A stretch of DNA of 64,000 nucleotides, taken from positions 429,120,113 to 429,184,112 of the forward strand of contig NC_134353.1 in assembly GCF_048569485.1 (NCBI RefSeq), read 5' to 3'. The position numbers and the translations under genes were made by a program. Shown one piece after another: positions 9,853-23,200 of the stretch (the stretch's first letter is position 1; every line of letters starts with the position of its first letter). The notes beneath the pieces are model-generated. The model was not told the origin of the DNA. It saw only the letters and a list, made by a program, of their open reading frames with translations, and searched no databases. This DNA is from Anomaloglossus baeobatrachus. Taxonomy: Eukaryota; Chordata; Amphibia; Anura; Aromobatidae.

Positions 9853-10330
9853 TGTAACAATGCTACTCACTCGGCTACGGGTTGAGGTAAGGACAGAAAC
9901 GGTTTCATTAGAAAAAGTCCAGCAGGTTTATTTTGAAAGTCCCATAACCTGCTTCAGGGGAAACATAAAGCAAGCGCTTTTGGCCACAAAGGTATAAAAC
10001 AAAAAAACCCCAATAAGTTCGTGTCACTGCGGGCATAAACAGTCCTCTTTTACACAGAGCTCCTCTCTGTTAAGGTCCAGCAATCTCCCAAACACAGACA
10101 CACTATGAGACTCCTGGTCTCCTTTTATATCTACAACCACACCCAGAAGTGGAGGTATGTGAGCAGCCAGACCCACCCACCTCTCCGGCTGCTCGTAAAC
10201 CCGGCCCTGTTATGCCCTAATATTCTCCCAGCACTGCATGTACTGGAGCTTACTCCCGGGCTTACATCACAGAGGATAACCATCTGTGCGACACATACCT
10301 CCCATCGACTAAAGGACCAGCAACCCTGTT

Positions 10331-10333
<3 letters not shown>
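9853..10333 (-). repeat. 5' LTR of the Gmr1-like element
   Basis: 481 bp from TGTAACAATG to CCCTGTTACA, matching 229-964 apart from the insertion there. A TA repeat follows directly, as on the far left side. Confidence 0.9.
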
Positions 10334-10365
<32 letters not shown>

Positions 10366-10440
10366 TAGAAGGTGGCTCGATTCTAACGTATCGGGTAGTC
10401 TAGAATGTGTATGTAGGTTAGCGGATTGAATAATAAGGTA
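10334..10440. repeat. (TA)n tract joined to a copy of the ACTAGAAGGTGG dispersed repeat
   Basis: (TA)n at 10334-10365, then ACTAGAAGGTGGCTCGATTC and about 55 more bases closely matching the insert at 376-603 as far as GAATAATA, where similarity stops. The Gmr1-like element split the TA tract of this copy from its remainder at 197-225. Confidence 0.75.
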
Positions 10441-10837
10441 ATGAATGGACTGGATGGATTAGGATGTTGTTTGAGTAGAAGCAGGATTCTCACTCGTGTA
10501 TTACAAAAAGACTCGTGATATACAATACAACATTCGACTTCGACCTTGAAGCAAGAACAGGGAGTAATCATCCCACATGTTACATCCCTATTTCAGCTGG
10601 TGAGAAAATCTTGATTATAAAATTCTCTCTCAATACCTCTTTGTTCATTGTGCATTCTTGTTTTGTTATCTCCATTAACACCTTACTGTACACTCATCTT
10701 AGAATCATATTATGGCGTCTGTGCGATGGTCATATAGACACACAGATAATTATGCAGCGACATCTATATTTTGATTATTTACATACACAGATCATTTTAT
10801 CACATTTGGATAAACGGCCTATAGCCCAGCAGACCTA
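10441..10837. other. Unassigned AT-rich sequence
   Basis: About 400 bp between the dispersed repeat and the minisatellite. I see no coding signal, terminal repeat or internal repeat in it. Short ORFs on either strand lack recognisable domains. Confidence 0.5.
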
Positions 10838-11540
10838 CCTTCACAGTGGTATAGCAAATGGCTTGTCACTTAAGGGAACAGGCCTGTTACTCCAGGGCAG
10901 CAGGCGGAAAAAAGAGTGCTGACCATGACTACCAGATGTCTCTACATGTGGTATAGCAACACACATGTCACTTCAGGGTGTCAGGCAGACAGAATAGCGC
11001 TGACTATGACTGCCAGCTGTCCCTACATGGGGTACAGGGACAAGCCTGTCAAACCATTGTGGCGGGCAGAGAGAATAGCGCTGACCATGACTGCCAGGCA
11101 TTCTTACATGTGGTATAGGCACAAGCCTGTCACACCAGGGCAGCGGGCCAAGAGTAGAGAACTGACCATGACTGCCAGATGTCCTTACATGGGGTATAGC
11201 AACAGGCCTGTTACTTGAGGGCGGTGAGCGGAGAGAAGAGCGCTGACCATGATGGCCAGGTTTCCATACATGTGGTATAGGGACAGGCCTGTCACTCCAG
11301 GGTAGCAGGAGGAGATAAGAGCAATCACCATGACTGCCATGTGTCCCTAAATGTGATATAGGTACAAGCCTGTCACTCCAAGGCTGTGAGCGGAGAAAAG
11401 AACACTGACTATTTCTCCTAGGTGTCCCTACATGTCGTATAGAGACAGGCCTGTCACTCCAGGGTAGCAGGCGGAGAGAAGAGCGCTGAACATGACTGCC
11501 AGATGGCAGTTACATGTGGTATAAGGACAAGCCTGTCACT
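10838..11540 (+). repeat. 81-bp minisatellite, first block (about 9 units)
   Basis: Diverged 81-bp units of the form GTGGTATAGGGACAAGCCTG, TCACTCCAGGG, GCGGAGAGAAGAGCGCTGACC, ATGACTGCCAGGTGTCCCTACAT. The open frame of about 100 codons across it exists only because 81 is a multiple of three. The same unit continues at 48082-48374, 56153-56397 and 57068-57210. Confidence 0.9.
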
Positions 11541-11687
11541 TTAGGGCAGTGATTGCAGTCGTGCGTGCAGTGGAACAACAGGTCACAGCACAGCCTGTCA
11601 TTAACCCTTCGCCTCCTCTTCATTGCATCACACACAGGAAGACTTTATATCAGTTTCAGGTGGCACAACATTCACATTCTCTGGAAA
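11541..11687 (-). mobile_element. Fragment of the LTR found at 47128-48081
   Basis: About 145 bp (CAGTGATTGCAGTCGTGCGT onward, ending CATTCTCTGGAAA) closely match the start of the LTR-like block at 47128. The fragment ends where the next LTR element begins at 11688, so that chain inserted into it. Confidence 0.6.
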
Positions 11688-12824
11688 TGTCGCGGGCGGG
11701 GAGGACGCCGTCGCTGCTGCGCTCTCATTAACGCTCGGGTCCGGCGCTGCTGCGATGGCTGCTCGGTGGCTCGGGCGGTGGGCCGGATCCGGGGACTCAA
11801 GCGGCGCTCCTCACCCGTGAGTGAAAGGGGTGGTTGGTTTGGGGAATTTAGTCCGTGACGCCACCCACGGGTCATGGTGAAGATGGGCACCACCGCTGCT
11901 GATGACGGGAGCGATGGTAGGGAGCAGCTGGGATGTTGTTTTCCCCCTCCGTGGGTAGGGGTCGGTGGTCCCGGGGCCCGATGAGGTAACGGGGAGGCAG
12001 GGTCGGTGAGGTGCAGGGTTGCAAGGACGGCACGGTGCCGGATGGCACGGGTGTACTCACTCAGCAAGAAAGGTACAAAGTCCTCGGTAAACCAAATGGC
12101 TGGATGGACGGGTCCCGCAGCCGGCTGCAGTGTCTCTCCCTGGACAGGTGATGGCGGCTGTCTTTCCCTGCACCTTGATGTTCTTCTTCTGACTACTATG
12201 GATTCCCAACGGTAGTCCGCTCCCCGGTGTATGGGTACCGGAGGAGCCCGTTTGCCGGCAGGCGCTGGCCCTTGGGTCTCTAGCCTTAGGAGGTAGCTGT
12301 ATATCCCCACGGTGTGGGTGGTTGCCTTCAATCGGGACTTTTGCTGTTGTGAAACCCCTAGGGTTTCAGTCACATTCGGATCTGATTATTTATTGTCGCG
12401 GCTCCAAGCTTGGTCGGGGTCCGATGGCCCTGCCTGTGTGTGCTGGCTTCACTTTGCTCCCCGGTCGGTACCGGCGGGCCGTCGCCCATCCCCGGTCCTA
12501 CGGTTCCGCGTTGCTCCACCACTCCTGCAGACGGCCACCACCGTCTGCCAACCTTGCTGTCAGTGCCTGGGCCACAAACCCAGACACCCAAGTGTTTACT
12601 CCTCTCTCTTCACTGCTCAACACTGAACTGTCACTTTTCCCGCCTCCAGGCCTGTGATCTCCTTGGTGGGTGGAGCCAACCGCTTAGCCCCGCCCCACCT
12701 GGTGTGGACATCAGACACTGGAGGGAGGCATCAAGGGTTTTGTGTTTGGCTGGTGTCCCTGTCTAATGGGGGTGGGGGTGTTTGTGTGTTATCTGTGACG
12801 ACCTGGCTAGGCCAGGGCGCCACA
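11688..12824 (-). repeat. LTR 1 of the chain
   Basis: 1137 bp, TGTCGCGGG to GGCGCCACA, followed by TTCCCCCTT. More diverged from LTRs 2 and 3 than those are from each other. Confidence 0.85.
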
Positions 12825-14521
12825 TTCCCCCTTGGTGAAATGCAGACCGTCCGCGGGCTGCCCGTCCATCACCGGTTTTATTTTTTCAAAGCTGTAGAAA
12901 TATAAATGAACATGTAAACATTTTAAACATAAGCATTTTTGTTAGGACACTTGAAGGTTGCACATATAAACATTTTTAATACAAACTGACGGACGGGTGT
13001 CTTCCGCTCTCCCACCCAAGCAACCTAGCCCTGATGCTGCCCCTAAGAAGTGGGCAGCACCCCTTGACCCCAGTCCAGGTTCAGGCTGCCCGAGCGGGAA
13101 CGGGTACGGTTACTCGCACCTGGCTGTCACTTCAGGGGACCCCACATCCTTGGGGGACCCTTTATCCCTGGAGGATGGCCACCGGTCCTGGTGGTGGCCG
13201 GGCCCCAGCCAGCTCTGCTGCGGGCCCTTCCTCCAATCTGCCTCTCTGGAGGCGGCTCAGACGGAAATCACCCCTCAACTTATTTACAAGCCCACAAGTT
13301 CGTGGATTGCCTGCCAGTTCTCGGCCATGTCCATGAGTAGTCTCTCATGCAGGGGGGGTAAAAGCACACAGTGTCCCTCCGGGGACAACTTGCCGGCAAC
13401 GGCCTGAATAATCATGTAGACAATCAGGTAAAGGTTCATGGTTCATTAAAAGTCATTCAATCAAACTGCTGAGGGTCCCAACGGGGGACAACTGCTTTTT
13501 TTTCCCTCATCTTTAAACAGCAATCCCGCGGCACAGCTGCCGTTGCTGCCGCTCCCAGTGTGGAGCACCTTCTGCTTGCTCCGGTTCAGGCGGTGTGGGG
13601 GATGGGCCCAGACAGAGTCCCTCCGTGCCGGCTACGACCAGTTCCTTCGGTAATGAGGGACCCCGCTGTGACGTGGCCTGCTCTGCCTCCTGGCAGCTGC
13701 ATCCCCGCCGTGCCTCAGCCGAGGCCCGGGGTCTGGGAGTGGTCGACGGGACTTGCGGTGCTGGCCTCTGGTCGAGGATCACCTCCGCTGCGGCCGGGCG
13801 GACTGCCGGGGCCGTCGTCATCTCCGTTGCGGCCGGGACGGATGCCAGGGCGGTGACAAAGGTAAGGCCCGGGGGGCCCAGGTCTGGGCCCTCTCCCACA
13901 GATGCTGCGGGCTCTGCTACCGGTGGCATGGGTAACGGGTCGGTCGGGGCAGTGGCCGCGGGCATGGACAGTGAGGGAGGTAGCGTGGTGAACGGCAGCA
14001 GGCCGGGCCCCTCAGCCGTATCGACCGATCCCTCGGGGACATAGGGACGTGGGTCGCTTACCCGCTCCTCTGAGACCACCTCCACTTCGGATGCCCAAAC
14101 GGTTGCGGCCAGGCCCCTCATATCCGATGTCCACTTCGCCAGCATGAAGTGGACTTGGGCCTGGAGCTCCTGGCACATCTTGCGGCTGGATCCAGGAACT
14201 TGTTTCAGAAGAGTCCTGGCGTCCCTGCACGCTGCAGCGCTAGTTACATGCCGCCACGGCTGCAACTGCCGCTCCTCCAACAGCTTCGTCGGGCGAAGAC
14301 ATCTTTTTCCCGTCCCCTCTTGGTACTCTTCAGCACTTCCGTTTGTTGGGGGGGGGGCTTCGCTTTCACGCCTTCCCTGCTCGGAGAAGACGCTCGAGCG
14401 GGAGATTTTCGCGCCAAGATGGCGGCTCCTCAAAACCCTCGGCCGGACGCCGCCGGCGGAGATCACAAGGCGCACCTCTACTGGAAAGTACAGGGGTTCA
14501 ATCCTGTTCCCAGCGCCAAGT
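12825..14521 (-). pseudogene. Internal region 1 with a gag-like frame
   Basis: A long minus-strand frame (from about 14.5 kb down to 13513) continues open from the adjoining LTR, so its true start is unclear. It reads through KQVPGSSRKMCQELQAQVHF and MLAKWTSDMRGLAATVW, then a long Pro/Ala-rich region. It ends QLCRGIAV, recalling the LCRGVVEDF that opens the cold-shock domain of the related element, but no cold-shock fold follows. Function unknown; probably a gag-like packaging protein. The region from 12825 to about 13500 has no long frame. Confidence 0.5.
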
Positions 14522-15664
14522 TGTCGCGGGCGGGGAGGACGCCGTCGCTGCTGCACTCTCGCTAATGTTCGGGTCCGGCGCTGCTGCGATGGCTGCTCGG
14601 TGGCTCGAGCGGTGGGCCGGATCCGGGGACTCAAGCGGCGCTCCTCGCCCGTGAGTGAAAGGGGTGGTTGGTTTGGGGAATTTAGTCCGTGACACCACCC
14701 ACGGGTCGTAGTGAAGATGGGCACCACCGCTGCTGATGATGGGGATCCCGGGAGCGATGGTAGGGAGCAGCTGGGATGTTGTTTTCCCCCTCCGTGGGTA
14801 GGGGTCGGTGGTCCCGGGGCCCGATGAGGTGACGGGGAGGCAGGGTCGGTGAGGTGCAGGGTTGCAGGGACGGCGTGGTGCCGGATGGCACGGGTGTACT
14901 CATTCAGCAAGAAAGGTACAAAGTCCTCGGTAAACCAAACAGCTGGATGGACGGGTCCTGCAGCCGGCTGGAGTGTCTCTCCCCGGACAGGTGATGGCGG
15001 CTGTCTTTCCCTGCACCTTGATGTTCTTCTTCTGACTACTATGGATTCCCAACGGTAGTCCGCTCCCCGGTGTATGGGTACCGGAGAAGCCCGTTTGCCG
15101 GCAGGCGCTGGCCCTCGGGTCTCTAACCTTAGGAGGTAGCTGTATACCCTCACGGTGTGGGCGGTTGCCTTCAATCGGGACTTTTGCTGTTGTGAAACCC
15201 CTGGGGTTCCAGTCACATTCGGATCTGACTATTGTCGGTGGCTCCAAGCCTGGTCGGGGTCCGATGGCCCTGCCTGTGTGTGCTGGCTTCACTTCGCTCC
15301 CCGGTCGGTACCGGTGGGCCGTCGCCCATCCCCGGTCCTACGGTTCTGCGTTGCTCCACCACTCCTGCAGATGGCCACCACCGTCTGCCAACCTTGCTGT
15401 CAGTGCCTGGGCCACAAACCCAGACACCCAAGTGTTTACTCCTCTCTCTTCACTGCTCAACACTGAACTGTCACTTTTCCCACCTCCAGGCCTGTGATCT
15501 CCTTGGTGGGTGGAGCCAACCGCTTAGCCCCGCCCCACCTGGTGTGGACATCAGACACTGGAGGGAGGCATCAAGGGTTTTGTGTTTGGCTGGTGTCCCT
15601 GTCTAATGGGGGTGGGGGTGTTTGTGTGTTATCTGTGACGACCTGGCTAGGCCAGGGCGCCACA
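14522..15664 (-). repeat. LTR 2 of the chain
   Basis: 1143 bp, same termini. The primer-binding site complement ends at 14518, three bases to its left in plus coordinates. Confidence 0.85.
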
Positions 15665-17052
15665 TTCCCCCTTGGTGAAATGCAGACCGTCTGCGGGCTG
15701 CCCGTCCATCACCGGTTTTATTTTTTCAAAGCTGTAGAAATATAAATGAACATGTAAACATTTTAAACATAAGCATTTTTGTTAGGACACTTGAAGGTTG
15801 CACATATAAACATTTTTAATACAAACGGACGGACGGGTGTCTTCCGCTCTCCCACCCAAGCAACCTAGCCCTGATGCTGCCCCTAAGAAGTGGGCAGCAC
15901 CCCTTGACCCCAGTCCAGGTTCAGGCTGCCCGAGCGGGAACGGGTACGGTTACTCGCACCTGGCTGTCACTTCAGGGGACCCCACATCCTTGGGGGACCC
16001 TTTATCCCTGGAGGATGGCCACCGGTCCTGGTGGTGGCCGGGCCCCAGCCAGCTCTGCTGCGGGCCCTTCCTCCAATCTGCCTCTCTGGAGGCGGCTCAG
16101 ACGGAAATCACCCCTCAACTTATTTACAAGCCCACAAGTTCGTGGGTTGCCTGCCAGTTCTCGGCCATGTCCATGAGTAGTCTCTCATGCAGGGGGGGTA
16201 AAAGCACACAGTGTCCCTCCGGGGACAACTTGCCGGCAACGGCCTGAATAATCATGTAGACAATCAGGTAAAGGTTCATGGTTCATTAAAAGTCATTCAA
16301 TCAAACTGCTGAGGGTCCCAACGGGGGACAACTGCTTTTTTTTCCCTCATCTTTAAACAGTAATCCCGCGGCACAGCTGCCGTTGCTGCCGCTCCCAGTG
16401 TGGAGCACCTTCTGCTTGCTCCGGTTCAGGCGGTGTGGGGGATGGGCCCAGACAGAGTCCCTCCGTGCCGGCTACGACCAGTTCCTTCGGTAATGAGGGA
16501 CCTCGCTGTGACGTGGCCTGCTCTGCCTCCTGGCAGCTGCATCCCCGCCGTGCCTCAGCCGAGGCCCGGGGTCTGGGAGTGGTCGACGGGACTTGCGGTG
16601 CTGGCCTCTGGTCGAGGATCACCTCCGCTGCGGCCGGGCGGACTGCCGGGGCCGTCGTCATCTCCGTTGCGGCCGGGACGGATGCCAGGGCGGTGACAAA
16701 GGTAAGGCCCGGGGGGCCATGGTCTGGGCCCTCTCCCACAGATGCTGTGGGCTCTGCTACCGGTGGCATGGGTAACGGGTCGGTCGGGGCAGTGGCCGCG
16801 GGCATGGGCAGTGAGGGAGGTAGCATGGTGGACGGCAGCAGGCCGGGCCCCTAAGCCGTATCGACCGATCCCTCGGGGACATAGGGGCGTGGGTCGCTTA
16901 CCCGCTCCTCTGAGACCACCTCCACTTCGGATGCCCAAACGGTTGCGGCCAGGCCCTTCATCTCCGACGTCCACTTCGCCAGCATGAAGTGGACTTGGGC
17001 CTGGAGCTCCTGGCACATCTTGCGGCTGGATCCAGGAACTTGTTTCAGAAGA
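15665..17052 (-). pseudogene. Internal region 2, left portion
   Basis: Near-identical to 12825-14230, with of the order of ten differences by eye. It includes the same Pro/Ala-rich frame ending CRGITV. It stops at CTTGTTTCAGAAGA, where the tandem array begins, and resumes at 26213 after the array with the same 14 bases. Confidence 0.7.
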
Positions 17053-17467
17053 TATATATATATAAGAATAAGGCTGCACATCAAACTTAGATAATGGTAT
17101 AATGCCTCAAGCATATGGAAAAATATTGGAATATACAATGAAAAATGCTACTTGCTAATTTGAACATGTGAATAATGAATTGCATACCTGCCATGAATAT
17201 TAGGAAAAAGGAGATATTTAGCAATCGCATTGATCAATGTAACTGAGCCCCAAGGCCTCGTCAAGGCATATCTCTATATTGGGGTCCCTAGCTCTGTGAC
17301 CCTAACTGTGTGTCATCTCATTGCAATTAAAAACTGCTATGGGTGGAGAGGGGTAACTAAGGACTTTCTTATATAGGAGATGGAAAAAACATGGCCGAAA
17401 GGGGCGGAGCTGTGTTCACATTCAGAAAAAAACTACATATAACTGAATAGGATAACTGAAGTGAGCA

Positions 17468-17505
<38 letters not shown>

Positions 17506-19750
17506 TGCAAGCCAAAAATACATACTATATATAAGAATAAGGCTGCACATCAAACTTAGATAATGGTATAATGCCTCAAGCATATGGAAAAATATTGGAA
17601 TATACAATGAAAAATGCTACTTGCTAATTTGAACATGTGAATAATGAATTGCATACCTGCCATGAATATTAGGAAAAAGGAGATATTTAGCAATCGCATT
17701 GATCAATGTAACTGAGCCCCAAGGCCTCATCAAGGCATATCTCTATATTGGGGTCCCTAGCTCTGTGACCCTAACTGTGTGTCATCTCATTGCAATTAAA
17801 AACTGCTATGGGTGGAGAGGGGTAACTAAGGACTTTCTTATATAGGAGATGGAAAAAACATGGCCGAAAGGGGCGGAGCTGTGTTCACATTCAGAAAAAA
17901 ACTACATATAACTGAATAGGATAACTGAAGTGAGCACTAATATATATATATGAGTGCAAGCCAAAAATACATACTATATATAAGAATAAGGCTGCACATC
18001 AAACTTAGATAATGGTATAATGCCTCAAGCATATGGAAAAATATTGGAATATACAATGAAAAATGCTACTTGCTAATTTGAACATGTGAATAATGAATTG
18101 CATACCTGCCATGAATATTAGGAAAAAGGAGATATTTAGCAATCGCATTGATCAATGTAACTGAGCCCCAAGGCCTCGTCAAGGCATATCTCTATATTGG
18201 GGTCCCTAGGTCTGTGACCCTAACTGTGTGTCATCTCATTGCAATTAAAAACTGCTATGGGTGGAGAGGGGTAACTAAGGACTTTCTTATATAGGAGATG
18301 GAAAAAACATGGCCGAAAGGGGCGGAGCTGTGTTCACATTCAGAAAAAAACTACATATAACTGAATAGGATAACTGAAGTGAGCACTAATATATATATAT
18401 ATATATGAGTGCAAGCCAAAAATACATACTATATATAAGAATAAGGCTGCACATCAAACTTAGATAATGGTATAATGCCTCAAGCATATGGAAAAATATT
18501 GGAATATACAATGAAAAATGCTACTTGCTAATTTGAACATGTGAATAATGAATTGCATACCTGCCATGAATATTAGGAAAAAGGAGATATTTAGCAATCG
18601 CATTGATCAATGTAACTGAGCCCCAAGGCCTCGTCAAGGCATATCTCTATATTGGGGTCCCTAGCTCTGTGACCCTAACTGTGTGTCATCTCATTGCAAT
18701 TAAAAACTGCTATGGGTGGAGAGGGGTAACTAAGGACTTTCTTATATAGGAGATGGAAAAAACATGGCCGAAAGGGGCGGAGCTGTGTTCACATTCAGAA
18801 AAAAACTACATATAACTGAATAGGATAACTGAAGTGAGCACTAATATATATATATATATATATGAGTGCAAGCCAAAAATACATACAATATATAAGAATA
18901 AGGCTGCACATCAAACTTAGATAATGGTATAATGCCTCAAGCATATGGAAAAATATTGGAATATACAATGAAAAATGCTACTTGCTAATTTGAACATGTG
19001 AATAATGAATTGCATACCTGCCATGAATATTAGGAAAAAGGAGATATTTAGCAATCGCATTGATCAATGTAACTGAGCCCCAAGGCCTCGTCAAGGCATA
19101 TCTCTATATTGGGGTCCCTAGCTCTGTGACCCTAACTGTGTGTCATCTCATTGCAATTAAAAACTGCTATGGGTGGAGAGGGGTAACTAAGGACTTTCTT
19201 ATATAGGAGATGGAAAAAACATGGCCGAAAGGGGCGGAGCTGTGTTCACATTCAGAAAAAAACTACATATAACTGAATAGGATAACTGAAGTGAGCAATA
19301 ATATATATATATATATGAGTGCAAGCCAAAAATACATACTATATATAAGAATAAGGCTGCACATCAAACTTAGATAATGGTATAATGCCTCAAGCATATG
19401 GAAAAATATTGGAATATACAATGAAAAATGCTACTTGCTAATTTGAACATGTGAATAATGAATTGCATACCTGCCATGAATATTAGGAAAAAGGAGATAT
19501 TTAGCAATCGCATTGATCAATGTAACTGAGCCCCAAGGCCTCGTCAAGGCATATCTCTATATTGGGGTCCCTAGCTCTGTGACCCTAACTGTGTGTCATC
19601 TCATTGCAATTAAAAACTGCTATGGGTGGAGAGGGGTAACTAAGAACTTTCTTATATAGGAGATGGAAAAAACATGGCCGAAAAGGGCGGAGCTGTGTTC
19701 ACATTCAGAAAAAAACTACATATAACTGAATAGGATAACTGAAGTGAGCA

Positions 19751-19798
<48 letters not shown>

Positions 19799-20180
19799 TG
19801 CAAGCCAAAAATACATACTATATATAAGAATAAGGCTGCACATCAAACTTAGATAATGGTATAATGCCTCAAGCATATGGAAAAATATTGGAATATACAT
19901 TGAAAAATGCTACTTGCTAATTTGAACATGTGAATAATGAATTGCATACCTGCCATGAATATTAGGAAAAAGGAGATATTTAGCAATCGCATTGATCAAT
20001 GTAACTGAGCCCCAAGGCCTCGTCAAGGCATATCTCTATATTGGGGTCCCTAGCTCTGTGACCCTAACTGTGTGTCATCTCATTGCAATTAAAAACTGCT
20101 ATGGGTGGAGAGGGGTAACTAAGGACTTTCTTATATAGGAGATGGAAAAAACATGGCCGAAAGGGGCGGAGCTGTGTTCA
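17053..20180 (+). repeat. Forward sub-array, 7 units (last one partial)
   Basis: Unit starts near 17065, 17534, 17983, 18438, 18895, 19350 and 19825. The seventh stops at GGAGCTGTGTTCA, joined directly to the inverted block at TATATATAGTATG. Confidence 0.9.
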
Positions 20181-20208
20181 TATATATAGTATGTATTTTT
20201 GGCTTGCA

Positions 20209-20248
<40 letters not shown>

Positions 20249-23200
20249 TGCTCACTTCAGTTATCCTATTCAGTTATATGTAGTTTTTTTCTGAATGTGA
20301 ACACAGCTCCGCCCCTTTCGGCCATGTTTTTTCCATCTCCTATATAAGAAAGTCCTTAGTTACCCCTCTCCACCCATAGCAGTTTTTAATTGCAATGAGA
20401 TGACACACAGTTAGGGTCACAGAGCTAGGGACCCCAATATAGAGATATGCCTTGACGAGGCCTTGGGGCTCAGTTACATTGATCAATGCGATTGCTAAAT
20501 ATCTCCTTTTTCCTAATATTCATGGCAGGTATGCAATTCATTATTCACATGTTCAAATTAGCAAGTAGCATTTTTCATTGTATATTCCAATATTTTTCCA
20601 TATGCTTGAGGCATTATACCATTATCTAAGTTTGATGTGCAGCCTTATTCTTATATATAGTATGTATTTTTGGCTTGCACTCATATATATATATATATAT
20701 TAGTGCTCACTTCAGTTATCCTATTCAGTTATATGTAGTTTTTTTCTGAATGTGAACACAGCTCCGCCCCTTTCGGCCATGTTTTTTCCATCTCCTATAT
20801 AAGAAAGTCCTTAGTTACCCCTCTCCACCCATAGCAGTTTTTAATTGCAATGAGATGACACACAGTTAGGGTCACAGAGCTAGGGACCCCAATATAGAGA
20901 TATGCCTTGACGAGGCCTTGGGGCTCAGTTACATTGATCAATGCGATTGCTAAATATCTCCTTTTTCCTAATATTCATGGCAGGTATGCAATTCATTATT
21001 CACATGTTCAAATTAGCAAGTAGCATTTTTCATTGTATATTCCAATATTTTTCCATATGCTTGAGGCATTATACCATTATCTAAGTTTGATGTGCAGCCT
21101 TATTCTTATATATAGTATGTATTTTTGGCTTGCACTCATATATATATATATATATATTAGTGCTCACTTCAGTTATCCTATTCAGTTATATGTAGTTTTT
21201 TTCTGAATGTGAACACAGCTCCGCCCCTTTCGGCCATGTTTTTTCCATCTCCTATATAAGAAAGTCCTTAGTTACCCCTCTCCACCCATAGCAGTTTTTA
21301 ATTGCAATGAGATGACACACAGTTAGGGTCACAGAGCTAGGGACCCCAATATAGAGATATGCCTTGACGAGGCCTTGGGGCTCAGTTACATTGATCAATG
21401 CGATTGCTAAATATCTCCTTTTTCCTAATATTCATGGCAGGTATGCAATTCATTATTCACATGTTCAAATTAGCAAGTAGCATTTTTCATTGTATATTCC
21501 AATATTTTTCCATATGCTTGAGGCATTATACCATTATCTAAGTTTGATGTGCAGCCTTATTCTTATATATAGTATGTATTTTTGGCTTGCACTCATATAT
21601 ATATATATATATTAGTGCTCACTTCAGTTATCCTATTCAGTTATATGTAGTTTTTTTCTGAATGTGAACACAGCTCCGCCCCTTTCGGCCATGTTTTTTC
21701 CATCTCCTATATAAGAAAGTCCTTAGTTACCCCTCTCCACCCATAGCAGTTTTTAATTGCAATGAGATGACACACAGTTAGGGTCACAGAGCTAGGGACC
21801 CCAATATAGAGATATGCCTTGACGAGGCCTTGGGGCTCAGTTACATTGATCAATGCGATTGCTAAATATCTCCTTTTTCCTAATATTCATGGCAGGTATG
21901 CAATTCATTATTCACATGTTCAAATTAGCAGTAGCATTTTTCATTGTATATTCCAATATTTTTCCATATGCTTGAGGCATTATACCATTATCTAAGTTTG
22001 ATGTGCAGCCTTATTCTTATATATAGTATGTATTTTTGGCTTGCACTCATATATATATATATATATATATTAGTGCTCACTTCAGTTATCCTATTCAGTT
22101 ATATGTAGTTTTTTTCTGAATGTGAACACAGCTCCGCCCCTTTCGGCCATGTTTTTTCCATCTCCTATATAAGAAAGTCCTTAGTTACCCCTCTCCACCC
22201 ATAGCAGTTTTTAATTGCAATGAGATGACACACAGTTAGGGTCACAGAGCTAGGGACCCCAATATAGAGATATGCCTTGACGAGGCCTTGGGGCTCAGTT
22301 ACATTGATCAATGCGATTGCTAAATATCTCCTTTTTCCTAATATTCATGGCAGGTATGCAATTCATTATTCACATGTTCAAATTAGCAAGTAGCATTTTT
22401 CATTGTATATTCCAATATTTTTCCATATGCTTGAGGCATTATACCATTATCTAAGTTTGATGTGCAGCCTTATTCTTATATATAGTATGTATTTTTGGCT
22501 TGCACTCATATATATATATATATATATATATATTAGTGCTCACTTCAGTTATCCTATTCAGATATATGTAGTTTTTTTCTGAATGTGAACACAGCTCCGC
22601 CCATTTCGGCCATGTTTTTTCCATCTCCTATATAAGAAAGTCCTTAGTTACCCCTCTCCACCCATAGCAGTTTTTAATTGCAATGAGATGACACACAGTT
22701 AGGGTCACAGAGCTAGGGACCCCAATATAGAGATATGCCTTGACGAGGCCTTGGGGCTCAGTTACATTGATCAATGCGATTGCTAAATATCTCCTTTTTC
22801 CTAATATTCATGGCAGGTATGCAATTCATTATTCACATGTTCAAATTAGCAAGTAGCATTTTTCATTGTATATTCCAATATTTTTCCATATGCTTGAGGC
22901 ATTATACCATTATCTAAGTTTGATGTGCAGCCTTATTCTTATATATAGTATGTATTTTTGGCTTGCACTCATATATATATATATATTAGTGCTCACTTCA
23001 GTTATCCTATTCAGTTATATGTAGTTTTTTTCTGAATGTGAACACAGCTCCGCCCCTTTCGGCCATGTTTTTTCCATCTCCTATATAAGAAAGTCCTTAG
23101 TTACCCCTCTCCACCCATAGCAGTTTTTAATTGCAATGAGATGACACACAGTTAGGGTCACAGAGCTAGGGACCCCAATATAGAGATATGCCTTGACGAG

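Larger units (their letters stand above)
229..10333 (-). mobile_element. Gmr1-like Ty3/gypsy LTR retrotransposon (fossil), with nested insertions
   Basis: Minus-strand element bounded by matching LTRs (about 229-964 and 9853-10333) with TGTAACA/TGTTACA termini and TA repeats outside both. In the element's reading direction the order is gag, zinc knuckle, protease, integrase, reverse transcriptase, RNase H. Integrase before RT is the diagnostic order of the Gmr1 group of deuterostome Ty3/gypsy elements (established knowledge). A 4.65 kb cold-shock LTR element interrupts it near the RNase H end, and a short retroposon lies in its 3' LTR. The coding region is broken, with roughly half a dozen breaks besides the insertions. 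By eye the LTRs differ at about 3% of sites, so it is older than its nested guest. Without the guests it would be about 5.2 kb. Confidence 0.9.

Noticed and set aside
10916-11218. 100-codon protein MLTMTTRCLYMWYSN
   Set aside because: The minisatellite period is a multiple of three, which leaves a chance open frame.
10838-11540. CRISPR-like array
   Set aside because: 81-bp units are contiguous and diverged, with no short repeat plus unique spacer pattern, and the context is eukaryotic transposons.
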